Source: JAICND01 sp040905905 (GTDB lineage: Bacteria; Actinomycetota; Acidimicrobiia; Spongiisociales; ZC4RG35). Taken from it: 27,610 nucleotides of DNA. Below are positions 1-8,565 of the stretch, in pieces. The stretch's first letter is position 1. Every line of letters begins with the position of its first letter. The stretch covers positions 1-27,610 of the forward strand of contig JBBDQN010000036.1 of NCBI GenBank assembly GCA_040905905.1. The letters are read 5' to 3'. The notes below the pieces were generated by a model. That model was not told the DNA's origin. It searched no databases and saw only the letters and a list, made by a program, of their open reading frames with translations. The position numbers were made by a program, and so were the translations under genes.

Positions 1-544
1 CGGGTCCGTCCCATTCGAGGAGGGCGGGGATGGCGAACCCGGTGGTCTTGCCGGTCCCGGCGGGTCCGATCACCGCTACCGAGTGTTGGGCTTCGGTGGC
101 GACGAGCCTGCGGTGGACGGTGCCGAGTGTGAGGCGTCCAGGCTGTGGTCTGCGGACGATGAGGGGCTTGAGGTCTCGGGGTCTCGCCCACCGGGCGGAG
201 GCCCGGTCAGGGGCCGAGCGATCCGAGATGAGGTGGTAGGCGGATGCACCGGCGGTACCGAGGACCACGATGAAGGCGGTGAGCGTCGTGTAATACGGGA
301 CGGGTCCTGGGAGGAGGATGGCTGCGCCAGGTGACCAGGCTTCGACTGGATGCGCCGGGTCGGTGACGAGTCTCCAGAAGATGAGCGGACTCTCCGACAG
401 GGGGGTCGGTATCCAGGTTCCGTTCCAGAGGCGGGCGGCGATCTGACCTGCAGCCCACACCAGCAGGCACGCTCCCACCACGACGGCAGTGATGATGGAT
501 TGGACCTTCTCGGCTTCGGGACTGCGAGATGGCGGGTGGCTCAT
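1..544 (-). CDS. VirD4/TraG-type conjugative coupling protein, N-terminal part (cut by window edge)
   Basis: The frame reads from ATG at 544 and runs off the left edge, giving about 181 residues. Seen: a short basic N-terminus, two hydrophobic segments (about residues 16-35 and 75-100), then a soluble domain. That domain has a GRLTLG stretch followed by a Walker A motif, VIGPAGTGKTTGFAIP, about 15 residues before the cut. This layout is that of type IV coupling proteins: a two-helix membrane anchor and an ATPase that brings DNA-relaxosome substrates to the secretion channel. The start overlaps the stop of the upstream zinc-ribbon gene in an ATGA, so translational coupling is likely. Walker B and the C-terminus lie outside the window, so membership of the VirD4/TraG rather than the FtsK/TcpA branch rests on the N-terminal architecture. 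Confidence 0.85.
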   Translation of the reverse strand, partial: MSHPPSRSPEAEKVQSIITAVVVGACLLVWAAGQIAARLWNGTWIPTPLSESPLIFWRLVTDPAHPVEAWSPGAAILLPGPVPYYTTLTAFIVVLGTAGASAYHLISDRSAPDRASARWARPRDLKPLIVRRPQPGRLTLGTVHRRLVATEAQHSVAVIGPAGTGKTTGFAIPALLEWDGP

Positions 545-987
545 CGGTCGATCCCCCGCTCGAGCGCCGATCGGGGGTGGAGGGCTCGGAGGAGAGGGGT
601 TTGGCAGGCGCCGCATCGGCAGGCACGTGGGGCGGGTTGGGTCCAGGCGTCGGGCCAGTAGGGGATGGTGGTGACGCAGGGGGTGCAGAGGGCGTGGCTG
701 CCGAGGAGGGGGATGAGGGCGTACTCGGCGTCGACGGGGATCTGGTTGTTGCAGAGGTCGCAGATCCACAGGCTGTTGTCGGCGGGGACGCTGGTGATGA
801 TCACTACGCCGAGGCGTTCCATCTCGGCCCGGAGGCTGGCCTCGGCGGCGACCCGGCGCCGGTACGCCTCGCGGTGGGCTGCTGGCCGGACTACGAACCG
901 CAGCTCGTCGCGGCAGGCCGGGCACAGACTCTGCGGTTCGGTCCCGATCGGGGCGTCGCAGCTCACGCATGCGGCGGTGGCGCTCAT
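541..987 (-). CDS. small cysteine-rich zinc-ribbon protein in conjugation operon
   Basis: 148 residues from ATG at 987. Five cysteine knuckles are visible in order: CVSC, CPAC, CDLC, CTPC and CRCGAC. They form at least two zinc-ribbon or treble-clef sites separated by a basic, Arg/Ala-rich helical stretch (about residues 35-60). I recognise no named family. The start overlaps the stop of the 103-aa gene upstream (ATGA), and its own stop overlaps the start of the coupling-protein gene, so it is part of the conjugation operon. A longer in-frame reading starting further upstream exists but is Arg/Pro-rich low-complexity translation and overlaps the upstream gene completely, so the ATG start is preferred. 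A nucleic-acid or coupling-protein adaptor role is inference only. Confidence 0.8.
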   Translation of the reverse strand: MSATAACVSCDAPIGTEPQSLCPACRDELRFVVRPAAHREAYRRRVAAEASLRAEMERLGVVIITSVPADNSLWICDLCNNQIPVDAEYALIPLLGSHALCTPCVTTIPYWPDAWTQPAPRACRCGACQTPLLRALHPRSALERGIDR

Positions 988-1295
988 CGCCCTACCTCCT
1001 GGTGGGGTGTTCGCCGCTGGTGGCGTTGGTTTGCGATCTCGGCGAAGAGGAGGAGCCCGGCGACTTGGTCGTCGACGTCGAGGTGACCCCACTGGTCGAG
1101 GACCTTGCGAGCGAACCCTCCGAGTGGATGCGGGGAGCGCTGGAGGGCCTTCTCGATGACGTGGCGCTCGTCTTCGTGGAGCTGCACGCGGGAGTTGTCG
1201 TCGGTTCGGTCCGGGTCGGAGAGGGTGACGAAGGCGGCGGCGATCCGCTGCAAAGTGAGAACCTCGCTCACGTCGGCGTCTGGGTGTGTCGGCAT
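984..1295 (-). CDS. hypothetical 103-aa protein of conjugation operon
   Basis: 103 residues from ATG at 1295, with an AAGGA ribosome-binding site about 7 bases upstream. It is soluble, acidic in the middle and probably helical, with no Cys and no signal peptide. I do not recognise the family. It starts 12 bases after the peptidoglycan hydrolase stop and overlaps the zinc-ribbon gene by ATGA, which supports real translation within the operon. Position suggests an accessory role in DNA transfer, but nothing in the sequence shows a function. Confidence 0.7.
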   Translation of the reverse strand: MPTHPDADVSEVLTLQRIAAAFVTLSDPDRTDDNSRVQLHEDERHVIEKALQRSPHPLGGFARKVLDQWGHLDVDDQVAGLLLFAEIANQRHQRRTPHQEVGR

Positions 1296-1307
1296 CGTGG
1301 TTCCTTC

Positions 1308-2519
1308 TCAGTGGGTGCATCCGGTGAGCGGGGCGGCGATCGGGCTTGTGGCGATGCCGTTCCACCACGCTTCGAGCGGTGTCTGAGGGCAGACGAGATT
1401 CCCGTCGGGGTTGCGGATCTGGACGTGGAGGTGCGGCGCCTGCGAGTTGCCGGTGTTGCCCGAGGCCATGATGAGCTGCCCGGCAGCCACCTCCGCTCCT
1501 GCCTGGACGAGCACCTGGGTGCCGTGGCAGTAGGTGTAGGTGTGGCCGTCGGCGCCGGCGACGTGCACGCCCCAGCCGCAGCGGCAGCGCTGGATGTCGC
1601 CGCAGGGTTCGGAGATGGCGGTGACGGTCCCGGGGTGGGCGGCATAGACCGGCGTGTCTTCGGGGACACCGAGGTCGGAGGCAGGGTAGTCGTGGTGGCT
1701 GCGGCGAATCTGAGCCACGGTGACCGCGTCGTGGGGGAGCGGGAAGGCGTAGAGGCCGTCGCCGGTGACCTCACCTTGGGTGAACCGGAACGCCCGGTAG
1801 TAGGTGATCCATCCGGTGACGGTGGTGACGTACTCGGCGGAGTTGTTGTAGCGGCGCAGCGCCCGGGTGAGGTCGTCGGGGTTGGTGTAGTCGCCGGGGC
1901 TGGTCAGGCAGAGGTGGGCGACGGTGCCCAACGCGGCGTCGTAGACGTTTTGGGGGTCGGTGACGCCGTCCTGGTTGCCGTCTTGTCCGTAGGCCCGCCA
2001 CGAGCCGGGAAGGAACTGGGCAGGTCCGACGGCACGGTCCCAGGTGAGGTTGCCGTCGAGAACACCCTTGTCGGTGTCGGGGATGACGGCGGTGCCGGGC
2101 CGGGAGCCGTCGAGTGTCGGCCCGTACAGGGGCGGCGTGACGTCACCGGCCGGTGTGATGGTGCGGCCGCCGAAGGTGGCGTGGCCGGATTCGACCTTCC
2201 AGATGCCGGCGACCACCGGCCAGTCGACCGCACAGCCCGATGCGATCGATGAGGCGTTGGCTTCGGCTGCGACGTAGGCGGAGAAGACGATCGGGGGGAT
2301 ACCGAGGGCGCCGCCGGCGGCCGCTGACGGGGCGCCGACTGTGAGGGCGGCGACTCCAAGGATAACCGTGAGCACGACCAAGCCCATGGGCGCTGTGGCG
2401 ACAGCCAGACCGACGACGACGTGCTTTCGGTGGCTTGACCGCGGTGTCCGGCTGACCGTGTCGGCGAGCTTGCGCTTGGCGAGGTGGGTGGCGGCGCGGG
2501 CGACGAGGTGCCAGCTCAC
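1308..2519 (-). CDS. bifunctional peptidoglycan hydrolase: lytic transglycosylase plus M23 endopeptidase (conjugation)
   Basis: 403 residues. The start is GTG at 2519, in a GTGA overlap with the TrbL-like gene; the frame stays open further upstream only as GC-rich shadow. Residues 1-70 carry a basic N-terminus and one membrane helix (VVGLAVATAPMGLVVLTVIL). The middle is a lytic-transglycosylase domain with the catalytic-Glu context GIWKVESGHA, then AVGPAQFLPGSWRAYG and a DGNQDGVTDPQNVYDAA segment. The C-terminal third is an M23 (LytM/gametolysin-type) metallopeptidase with first-site HDYPASD and terminal HLHVQI ligands. It probably opens the cell wall for the conjugation channel, as VirB1-type and Tn916-type hydrolases do. 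All expected catalytic motifs are present. Confidence 0.9.
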   Translation of the reverse strand: MSWHLVARAATHLAKRKLADTVSRTPRSSHRKHVVVGLAVATAPMGLVVLTVILGVAALTVGAPSAAAGGALGIPPIVFSAYVAAEANASSIASGCAVDWPVVAGIWKVESGHATFGGRTITPAGDVTPPLYGPTLDGSRPGTAVIPDTDKGVLDGNLTWDRAVGPAQFLPGSWRAYGQDGNQDGVTDPQNVYDAALGTVAHLCLTSPGDYTNPDDLTRALRRYNNSAEYVTTVTGWITYYRAFRFTQGEVTGDGLYAFPLPHDAVTVAQIRRSHHDYPASDLGVPEDTPVYAAHPGTVTAISEPCGDIQRCRCGWGVHVAGADGHTYTYCHGTQVLVQAGAEVAAGQLIMASGNTGNSQAPHLHVQIRNPDGNLVCPQTPLEAWWNGIATSPIAAPLTGCTH

Positions 2520-4015
2520 GCCGAGGTCCTCCGCTGCGCCTGCTGCCACGCCACGGCGGCGACACTCGGCGGCGTTGGTGTCTTGCGGCGGGGCAGGTTC
2601 GGCACTTCGGTGGTCGACTCGCGGATGGTGCGGGTGACGCCGAGACCGGTGAGGCCTCCCGCCTGATATGGCCTGATCCACGTTGCCCCGTGGGAGCCGC
2701 CGATCCGGTTGCCTTCGAGTCGTTGCAGGGTGGATTCTGAGAACCGGGAGGCGATGTCGAGGAGCTGGCGGCGGCCGACGGCCATCACCGCCATGAAGAA
2801 GATCACGAGGAGGAACCGGGTCCACATCCCCCCGGCCACACCGAGCAGGCCGCCGAGGCCGGTGACCAGAAGGGCGAGAAAAATGCCCATGACAACCACG
2901 AGAGCGACGATCCGGACCAGGGCCGCCACCCAATGCCACAGCAGGGACCGCCCGGCACCAGGGAAGAGCCCGGCGTAGAGGCCGATCGGGAGGAGGGCGA
3001 TAAGGAACAGCGCCAGACCCTTGGCGACGACCAGGGTGAAGGCGGTGAGCACGAACAGGGCGAGCGCGGCGGCGGCGACCACCAGGTAGAGGAGGGCGCC
3101 GACCAGCCGACTCACCGACGCCTCGGCGTTGAAATCCGCCTGGGCGTCGCAGCCGGCGGCCTGCATCAACTGTCGCGGGGTGTCGTCGAACCCGTGCGGG
3201 CCAGAGGCGAGCGCCTGGTTGCGGGCGGCGGCGCAACCGGTCCCCTGGAGCGGTTCACCCCAGTTGATGGTGTCGTAGGGGTCGCGGACAAAGCCGGTGA
3301 TCAACGCCGCGGCCACGCTGTCCGAGACGTCGCTGCTGGCATCGGTGTTGGCAGCCAGTGAGACGATCTCGGCCGAAATGCCCCCGGCGGTCTGCACGAC
3401 GCCGGTCACAGCACCCCCGAATCCGGAACCTGTGGAAATGGACACCAGGGCGGCGAACACGACGAGGGTGAGGGCGAACTCCCCGGCGCCGGCACCGACC
3501 CTCCCGCGGAGGAACTGGTATCCCATATAGAGGGCGGAGATGACCAGCCCGAGATGAGAGAGGCGCATCGGACCGAGAACTCGACCGTCGAGGAGGTCGG
3601 CGATAGCGGTGGCAGCACCGGTCAGGGCACTTTCGATGACGAATCCGGTGGCGGCTTCGAGAAGCCAGATCGCCACCGCCACCAGGATCTTGCCGATCGA
3701 GAACACCACGTTGGTGGCAGAGCCCAACGTGACACAGGCGACGTCTCCGATGAACCCGCCGTTGGCGCAGCCGATGTCGTAGCGGCCCACTTCGACGACG
3801 CCGTCTGATTTGACGGTGGGGTAGTCGGTGGGCGGGTACAGCTCCTCGCCCAGCCGGTCGGGAGGCGCCTCGTCGCCAGTCTGGGCCTGCGCCGGAGTTG
3901 CAAGAATTATGGCGACGGCGATGAGCACCGACAGCGGCCACACCACCACCCACACCCACCCGTCCAGAACCGATGGCCGTCGCGTCGGCTGCGGCGGCTG
4001 TGGTCCGGCGTTCAC
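2516..4015 (-). CDS. TrbL/VirB6-like polytopic conjugal transfer membrane protein
   Basis: 499 residues from GTG at 4015, which forms a GTGA overlap with the VirB4-like stop. The N-terminus has a hydrophobic segment ending in ATPAQAQ, a plausible signal peptide cleaved near residue 45. An extracytoplasmic part with several Cys (DIGCANGGF, DVACVTLG) follows, then about six hydrophobic helices, including LVGALLYLVVAAAALALFVL and LALFLIALLPIGLYAGLFPG. The C-terminal tail of about 100 residues is basic and Pro-rich. TrbL/VirB6 proteins form the inner-membrane part of the conjugation pore, and the position between the VirB4 ATPase and the wall hydrolase is the usual one in actinobacterial and Firmicute elements. 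Assignment rests on topology and neighbours, because this family is weakly conserved. Confidence 0.8.
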   Translation of the reverse strand: MNAGPQPPQPTRRPSVLDGWVWVVVWPLSVLIAVAIILATPAQAQTGDEAPPDRLGEELYPPTDYPTVKSDGVVEVGRYDIGCANGGFIGDVACVTLGSATNVVFSIGKILVAVAIWLLEAATGFVIESALTGAATAIADLLDGRVLGPMRLSHLGLVISALYMGYQFLRGRVGAGAGEFALTLVVFAALVSISTGSGFGGAVTGVVQTAGGISAEIVSLAANTDASSDVSDSVAAALITGFVRDPYDTINWGEPLQGTGCAAARNQALASGPHGFDDTPRQLMQAAGCDAQADFNAEASVSRLVGALLYLVVAAAALALFVLTAFTLVVAKGLALFLIALLPIGLYAGLFPGAGRSLLWHWVAALVRIVALVVVMGIFLALLVTGLGGLLGVAGGMWTRFLLVIFFMAVMAVGRRQLLDIASRFSESTLQRLEGNRIGGSHGATWIRPYQAGGLTGLGVTRTIRESTTEVPNLPRRKTPTPPSVAAVAWQQAQRRTSA

Positions 4016-6513
4016 TGCATCGCTCCCGCAGCGGGCGGCTCCGCCGCCGGGTCGAGGGAGGCCCACGGCCCAACCGTCACCCGGCCGCCGTGGCCGGGTG
4101 TGGTGGAGAAGGCGGCGGCAACCATCGGGTCGTCGGGTACCGCGACCCGGACCAGCCCGAGTCGTCCGCTCGGGTCCCTCATCAGGCACTCGCCGGTTGC
4201 CAGTGCGGTGATCGTCTCCAGGTTGGCGTCACGGCTATCGGAGCCAACGAAGCGAAGTGCCGGTTCCGCCGTCTGGCGGGATTGGCGGAACACCATCCGG
4301 TACCCGAGCAGCGAGTCGATCCCGTCACCGCTTTCACCGGTGAGGTCGGCGGGGAGTTGGCTGAATGCCCACACCGCCGCGAAGTGCTTGCGACTGTCGC
4401 GGATCAGGTCGAGAACCAGCTCGCGGCCCTGGGGGCTGGCCGTGACGGCGTGGGCCTCGTCCAACAGGAGCGCAGCGAACCGGGTGGTGTCCCGGAACAG
4501 GAGCCGGCGGGAGAAGGCGGTGACGAGATAGAGGATCGCCTGACCCAGCAGCTCCTCGGGGAGCTGCTCCTCACGTGGGGTGGCGGCGCGGGGGAGGCGC
4601 AATCCGGGAATGTGGAAGCACACGTAGTCGCCGTCGAGCCCGACCGCCGGGCCGGCGTCGTCGAAGACCAGCCGCCCATACGAGATCTCCGACAACGCCC
4701 GCAGCTTGTCGGCCACCTCAGCCCCCGGCCCGCCATCGCCTTCGAGGGCGGCGACGACGTCACGGAGGCGAGGTCGCCGGCCGGTGGCGGCCGCATCAGT
4801 GAGGGCGCGTTGGGCGGCCCGGTAGCAGTGGGTGCCAGCCACCGAGCCTGGTGGGGTGGCGGTGAGCAGGGTGATGAACCCGACGCCGTAGCGGAGGCGC
4901 AGCTCGTCGGTGTCGAACACCTGGAACGGGTCGAGACCCACCTGAGCGTCGGCGGAGACCTCCACTAGCTGGGTGGCGCCAGCCATGACGTCTGTCAGGT
5001 GGCCGTACTCGCCGTGGTCGGTGCGGTCGACGGCCACCACCTGGCCACCCATCGCCACCGTGTTGAAGGCCAACGTCTTGGCGAGGAAGCTCTTCCCGGC
5101 ACCCAACTCCCCGACGGCGGCCAGTGACCCTGACCGGTTGAGATCACGTGGGCCGTGCGCCGGATCGCAGAAGACCGGGCGGGGGTAGGGGCTGTCCAGG
5201 CAGTATCCGAGGAGCATCCCTTCGGGGTCGCCGACACCCGAGCCGGCGAACGGCATCGCAGAAGCCAGCCCGTCCGGAAGCAGGTCCTGGGCGTACTCCC
5301 GCACCACCGGCGGCACCGGGGCTCCGGGCAACATCCCGGTGAAGCAGGCGACCTGGGCGCCGGTGGGTCGGTAGAAATTGAATTCGGCGGACCGGAAAGC
5401 CCCCTCCAGGATTCCCACCCGGCGCTCCACCTCCGATAGGTCACGGTGAGCGACGGCGACGATCGTGGTCGCCCGGAACGCCGGGAGCGCCGGATTGGAT
5501 TCGAGGCGGACCCGATGCTCGTCTACCGCGTCGGCCGCAGCAGCCAACGTGGTGGCAGGCCCCGCCGGATCACCTCCCGGCTCGATCAACTGGCCCACCA
5601 GGTTGCGTTTCGCTCGCAACGCCCGCCGTCGAGCCGTCTGGTTGTCAACCCGCTCAACCCTCACCGCCCAGTCGACCGGGAAGGGAAGCTGATCGTCGAG
5701 GTGCCACAGCCACTCGCCCGAGCCATACGGGAACGTCCAGGACGCCGGCATCTCCGCCAGACACGAGAACGCCTGGTGGGCGACCCCGTGGTCGGGATGC
5801 TCAACGGTGAGGTACCGCCAGTGACGGGGCCGGTCCGGGTCGCTGCGGCGACCGCCCTCGATGTAGACGGCGTCCCGATCCAACCTCACCACCGAGACAC
5901 GGTCGGGACCGTCCACGTGTGGGAGAGGCGGGTCGACGAGACCTCGCAGCACCGCCCGCCGGTACAGCCATCTCACCTGACGGGCACTGAGGGGGCGGAG
6001 TCGGAGGTGCTGGGACAGCAGGTCCGCCAGAGACCGACTCTCTGACAGCGCCGCCTCGATGCGGCGGTTTTGCGGCGTCTGTGAAGGCGCCCCGAAGGCG
6101 GACTCGACCTCCGATGCCGCCGCCCTGAGCCGGTCCAGCCAGCGACGCCCACCGTCGGGCTCGTCGAGGCGAAGCGCGAGAAACCAACGACGCTCGTACA
6201 CCGGCTGCGAAGCGAGGCGGTGAGCGGTGTGGCGGGCAGTCGCCGACCAGCCGGGGGCGGCTCCCGGGTCGGCCCGACCCCGGATGCGGCCCTCCAGCTC
6301 CGCAGACGACAGGGTGCGGGCCACCGACAGGATCAGGGATTGGGTGGGGAGGCCGAGCAGCGCAGCGGCGGTGCGGGAGCGCACCTCACGGGCGTCCCGC
6401 TCCGAGCGATGCGGGTAGGCGAAAGGCTCCACCTCGTAGCAGGCCCACACCGCCCCGTCGTCGCCCCACACCAGATGCCCGGTGATCCCGTGCAACCGAA
6501 GCGGCCTACTCAT
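4012..6513 (-). CDS. VirB4-type conjugation ATPase (SCO6880/TraC-like)
   Basis: 833 residues from ATG at 6513; the frame is open further upstream but that part overlaps the TcpE-like gene. The N-terminal 450 residues are a divergent domain that begins LRLHGITGHLVWGDDG, as in actinobacterial SCO6880-like transfer ATPases. The ATPase follows: Walker A GELGAGKSFLAKTLAF near residue 470, an AVDRTDHGEYGHL segment after it, and Walker B ALLLDEAHAV near 680. A helix-rich segment beginning LILDLIRDSRKHFAAVW-like sequence ends the domain. VirB4 ATPases power channel assembly and substrate transfer in type IV secretion. Its start overlaps the TcpE-like stop by eight bases, and its stop overlaps the next start (GTGA). 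Confidence 0.9.
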   Translation of the reverse strand: MSRPLRLHGITGHLVWGDDGAVWACYEVEPFAYPHRSERDAREVRSRTAAALLGLPTQSLILSVARTLSSAELEGRIRGRADPGAAPGWSATARHTAHRLASQPVYERRWFLALRLDEPDGGRRWLDRLRAAASEVESAFGAPSQTPQNRRIEAALSESRSLADLLSQHLRLRPLSARQVRWLYRRAVLRGLVDPPLPHVDGPDRVSVVRLDRDAVYIEGGRRSDPDRPRHWRYLTVEHPDHGVAHQAFSCLAEMPASWTFPYGSGEWLWHLDDQLPFPVDWAVRVERVDNQTARRRALRAKRNLVGQLIEPGGDPAGPATTLAAAADAVDEHRVRLESNPALPAFRATTIVAVAHRDLSEVERRVGILEGAFRSAEFNFYRPTGAQVACFTGMLPGAPVPPVVREYAQDLLPDGLASAMPFAGSGVGDPEGMLLGYCLDSPYPRPVFCDPAHGPRDLNRSGSLAAVGELGAGKSFLAKTLAFNTVAMGGQVVAVDRTDHGEYGHLTDVMAGATQLVEVSADAQVGLDPFQVFDTDELRLRYGVGFITLLTATPPGSVAGTHCYRAAQRALTDAAATGRRPRLRDVVAALEGDGGPGAEVADKLRALSEISYGRLVFDDAGPAVGLDGDYVCFHIPGLRLPRAATPREEQLPEELLGQAILYLVTAFSRRLLFRDTTRFAALLLDEAHAVTASPQGRELVLDLIRDSRKHFAAVWAFSQLPADLTGESGDGIDSLLGYRMVFRQSRQTAEPALRFVGSDSRDANLETITALATGECLMRDPSGRLGLVRVAVPDDPMVAAAFSTTPGHGGRVTVGPWASLDPAAEPPAAGAMQ

Positions 6514-6928
6514 CGGCGGACTCCGCGGAGGTGGATGCGACGAGCAAGCCAACAGTCGAAGCCCTGATCGGGCGAGGTGCGGTGACGGGGACACCGTTGC
6601 GGACCCCGAGGCGGCACCTCGGGGAGAGGAGCACCGTCGCCACCCCGGCGGCGACAAGGAACGGGGAGCGGCCCTCGACCCGCCAATGCCTCACTGCCCA
6701 CGCCGCCCCGACCACCACAACCGCGAACACCGCCAGGTTCCCCACCGAACCGAGATGTGCCCACACCGGTCGGGTCACAAGCAGCAGTCCGGTCACGGCC
6801 GCGATCGCGCCCAATTGGGATGCCGACAGCGCCCAGGGGAGCCGCCAACCGGCGACGTGACCGATGATCACAGGATGCCGCAGCGCCTGTGTGTACGAGT
6901 GGTAGACGTCGAATTCGGACGTGTCCAC
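6506..6928 (-). CDS. TcpE-like conjugal transfer membrane protein
   Basis: 140 residues from GTG at 6928, with a GAGGGGGG ribosome-binding site inside the end of the upstream gene. The N-terminus (VYHSYTQALRHPVIIGH, then GWRLPWALSASQLG) and two close hydrophobic helices (about 38-55 and 65-80) fit the small TcpE/PrgI-like proteins that precede the VirB4 ATPase in Gram-positive conjugative elements. The tail contains a Cys and a SAESADE end. The gene lies three bases downstream of the pilin-like gene and overlaps the VirB4-like start. Family assignment rests on size, topology and synteny. Confidence 0.7.
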   Translation of the reverse strand: MDTSEFDVYHSYTQALRHPVIIGHVAGWRLPWALSASQLGAIAAVTGLLLVTRPVWAHLGSVGNLAVFAVVVVGAAWAVRHWRVEGRSPFLVAAGVATVLLSPRCRLGVRNGVPVTAPRPIRASTVGLLVASTSAESADE

Positions 6929-6931
6929 TGC

Positions 6932-7198
6932 TCACACCCCCCTCGTCTCGGTGACGAACATCGACGCGGGTGGCTGTGGGGCGAGGGCGCCCACGTCCTC
7001 GGCCACCTTGCCTTGCAGCCAGTCGGTGGCGTTGATGGCGAACAGGACGATGGCGGCCAGGATGATCACGCCGATCACCGCCGAGACCGTGCGCTTCACC
7101 AGCCACGACCACAAGATCATGCCGATGGCGATCAGTACGGCCGCGGCGATGGCCAGATTCGTCAGGTTCCCCACCAGGTTCTGGGCTGTGTCGATCAC
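6932..7198 (-). CDS. small two-helix membrane protein, VirB2/TrbC pilin-like or channel component
   Basis: 88 residues from GTG at 7198, preceded by a strong GGAGGAAAGG ribosome-binding site. Two hydrophobic helices are clear: TNLAIAAAVLIAIGMILWSW and VSAVIGVIILAAIVLFAINA, joined by a short LVKRT loop, with a Pro-rich tail. VirB2/TrbC pilins and the small TcpD-like proteins share this layout, but it lacks a recognisable signal peptide, so TcpD-like is an equal alternative. It sits between the TcpC-like and TcpE-like genes. Confidence 0.7.
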   Translation of the reverse strand: MIDTAQNLVGNLTNLAIAAAVLIAIGMILWSWLVKRTVSAVIGVIILAAIVLFAINATDWLQGKVAEDVGALAPQPPASMFVTETRGV

Positions 7199-7218
7199 TT
7201 GGTTTCCTTTCCTCCAGG

Positions 7219-8145
7219 TCAGTCATCCGACGCGTCGGCGAGAGGGGGTGCTGACAGGACCTCGGCCACTTCCCAGCGGCCGTCCCGCTGCGACACGGCC
7301 AGCCAGAACTCGAGGAGCTGCGCCCTCCCTGCGTCGCCGGTCGCTCGGGCCACGACCGCCACGACGGTGCCTCCTTGCTTGTCCTCGGCCATGCCGGTGC
7401 GGAGCACCTCGACGGCGATGAAGGGCGGCGGGTGCACCGGCAGGGCAGGTGACGACGGCGCCATGTAGCGGGCCAGCTCGCTGTCACCGGTCAGGTAGGC
7501 GGACAGGAAGCGGCCCACCATGTCCTCCAGGCCCGGATCGTCAATCCCATCCAGCCGATCGACCAGCAGGTCAGGTGCACTGACACGGCTCGGTGCCGGC
7601 ATCAGGGAAGGGAGGCCAGCCACCGTCCACCCGGAGTCGGTTTCAGCCACGCCGACCGAGTAGAAGAGCATCCCCACCTGCTCCGGAACCGAGGTCGAGT
7701 CGCTGTCAGCGGCCTGCGCGATCAGCTCCACCGCCACCGTGACGGCGAAGTAGCCGGGCGCGATCTCAGTTCCACCGAGACTGGTCGTCCTCACCACCGA
7801 CCAATGCCCGGCCTCGACACCGTCCAGGGCGAAGCCGTCCACGAACCTGTCGAGTCCGATGGTTGAGCCTTCGTCGGCGTCGAGGTAGGCAGCCATGAAC
7901 AGTTCGGCAAACCCCGCTGCTCCCGAGGAGCCGACAGAGGGGTCAGCAGCGGCGGCAGCCGACTCGACCGCTTCCAGGCGACCGTTGAGCGCCGAGAAGT
8001 GACTGGCTAAGACGAGGGCAGCCGCCGGACCCGACACCACCAGCAGCCACAACAACGCCTGCAGCGCTCGAATCGCGATGGTCGGGTTCACTCGCCGCCG
8101 ACGGTCCTCTGCCGCCAACACGTCCCCAACGGTGCCGGCCGTCAT
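7219..8145 (-). CDS. TcpC-like (VirB8-fold) conjugal transfer protein
   Basis: 308 residues from ATG at 8145. A short basic cytoplasmic part is followed by one membrane helix (about residues 28-47, LQALLWLLVVSGPAAALVL) and a large extracytoplasmic region. That region contains two alpha/beta repeats of similar layout: AAGFAELFMAAYLDADEG... and, about 120 residues later, LEDMVGRFLSAYLTGDSELARYM. This tandem is the signature of TcpC proteins, which carry two NTF2/VirB8-like domains and scaffold the conjugation channel. The start overlaps the upstream stop (ATGA). The stop lies 20 bases before the pilin-like start. Confidence 0.85.
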   Translation of the reverse strand: MTAGTVGDVLAAEDRRRRVNPTIAIRALQALLWLLVVSGPAAALVLASHFSALNGRLEAVESAAAAADPSVGSSGAAGFAELFMAAYLDADEGSTIGLDRFVDGFALDGVEAGHWSVVRTTSLGGTEIAPGYFAVTVAVELIAQAADSDSTSVPEQVGMLFYSVGVAETDSGWTVAGLPSLMPAPSRVSAPDLLVDRLDGIDDPGLEDMVGRFLSAYLTGDSELARYMAPSSPALPVHPPPFIAVEVLRTGMAEDKQGGTVVAVVARATGDAGRAQLLEFWLAVSQRDGRWEVAEVLSAPPLADASDD

Positions 8146-8468
8146 CCCAGCCCCCTCGCCCGATCCCGCGCCCGGACTTGGCTGACCCTGCGAGAGGTCA
8201 TGTCCCGACGAAGGGCCTCTATCCGAGCGTCCTCGGCACGCCAGTAGTCGCCCTCGAAGAACTCCACAGTTCTGGCTGCAAGCTGCCGCGAGGGCAGCAT
8301 CCCGCCCGTGCTCAACAGCTCATCGAGAAGCTCACACCAGACGTCCCACCCGCCCCGGATTCGCTGGTCGAGCTTGACATCCGTCAGACGACGGACCGCC
8401 AGATCGGGGACTTCACGCCGGCCGGCAGTCGCTTCAGCGGCCGGTTCGCCATGGTGTAAGGCATCCAT
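8142..8468 (-). CDS. small soluble protein of conjugation operon
   Basis: 108 residues from ATG at 8468, chosen because AAGGAGA lies 8 bases upstream; in-frame ATGs at 8504 and 8561 have no such site. The protein is charged and helical, with an Arg-rich C-terminus (RRVSQVRARDRARGLG) that suggests nucleic-acid or membrane-surface binding. A WCELLDELLSTGG stretch and an FFEGDYWRAEDARIEALRRD helix are visible. Family not recognised. It overlaps the TcpC-like start by ATGA. Confidence 0.65.
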   Translation of the reverse strand: MDALHHGEPAAEATAGRREVPDLAVRRLTDVKLDQRIRGGWDVWCELLDELLSTGGMLPSRQLAARTVEFFEGDYWRAEDARIEALRRDMTSRRVSQVRARDRARGLG

Positions 8469-8565
8469 CACTTGTCTCCTTGTGTCATCGGGACGGTTCT
8501 TCATGCGCGGTTGCCTGGTAAGGGGCGGCCGACTGAGAGAACGCGACGCGGCCTTGCTCATGGGG

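Noticed and set aside
969..2252. Long plus-strand frame (427 codons) across the hydrolase genes
   Set aside because: Gly/Val-rich shadow typical of GC-rich DNA; the minus strand holds motif-bearing genes with overlapping starts.
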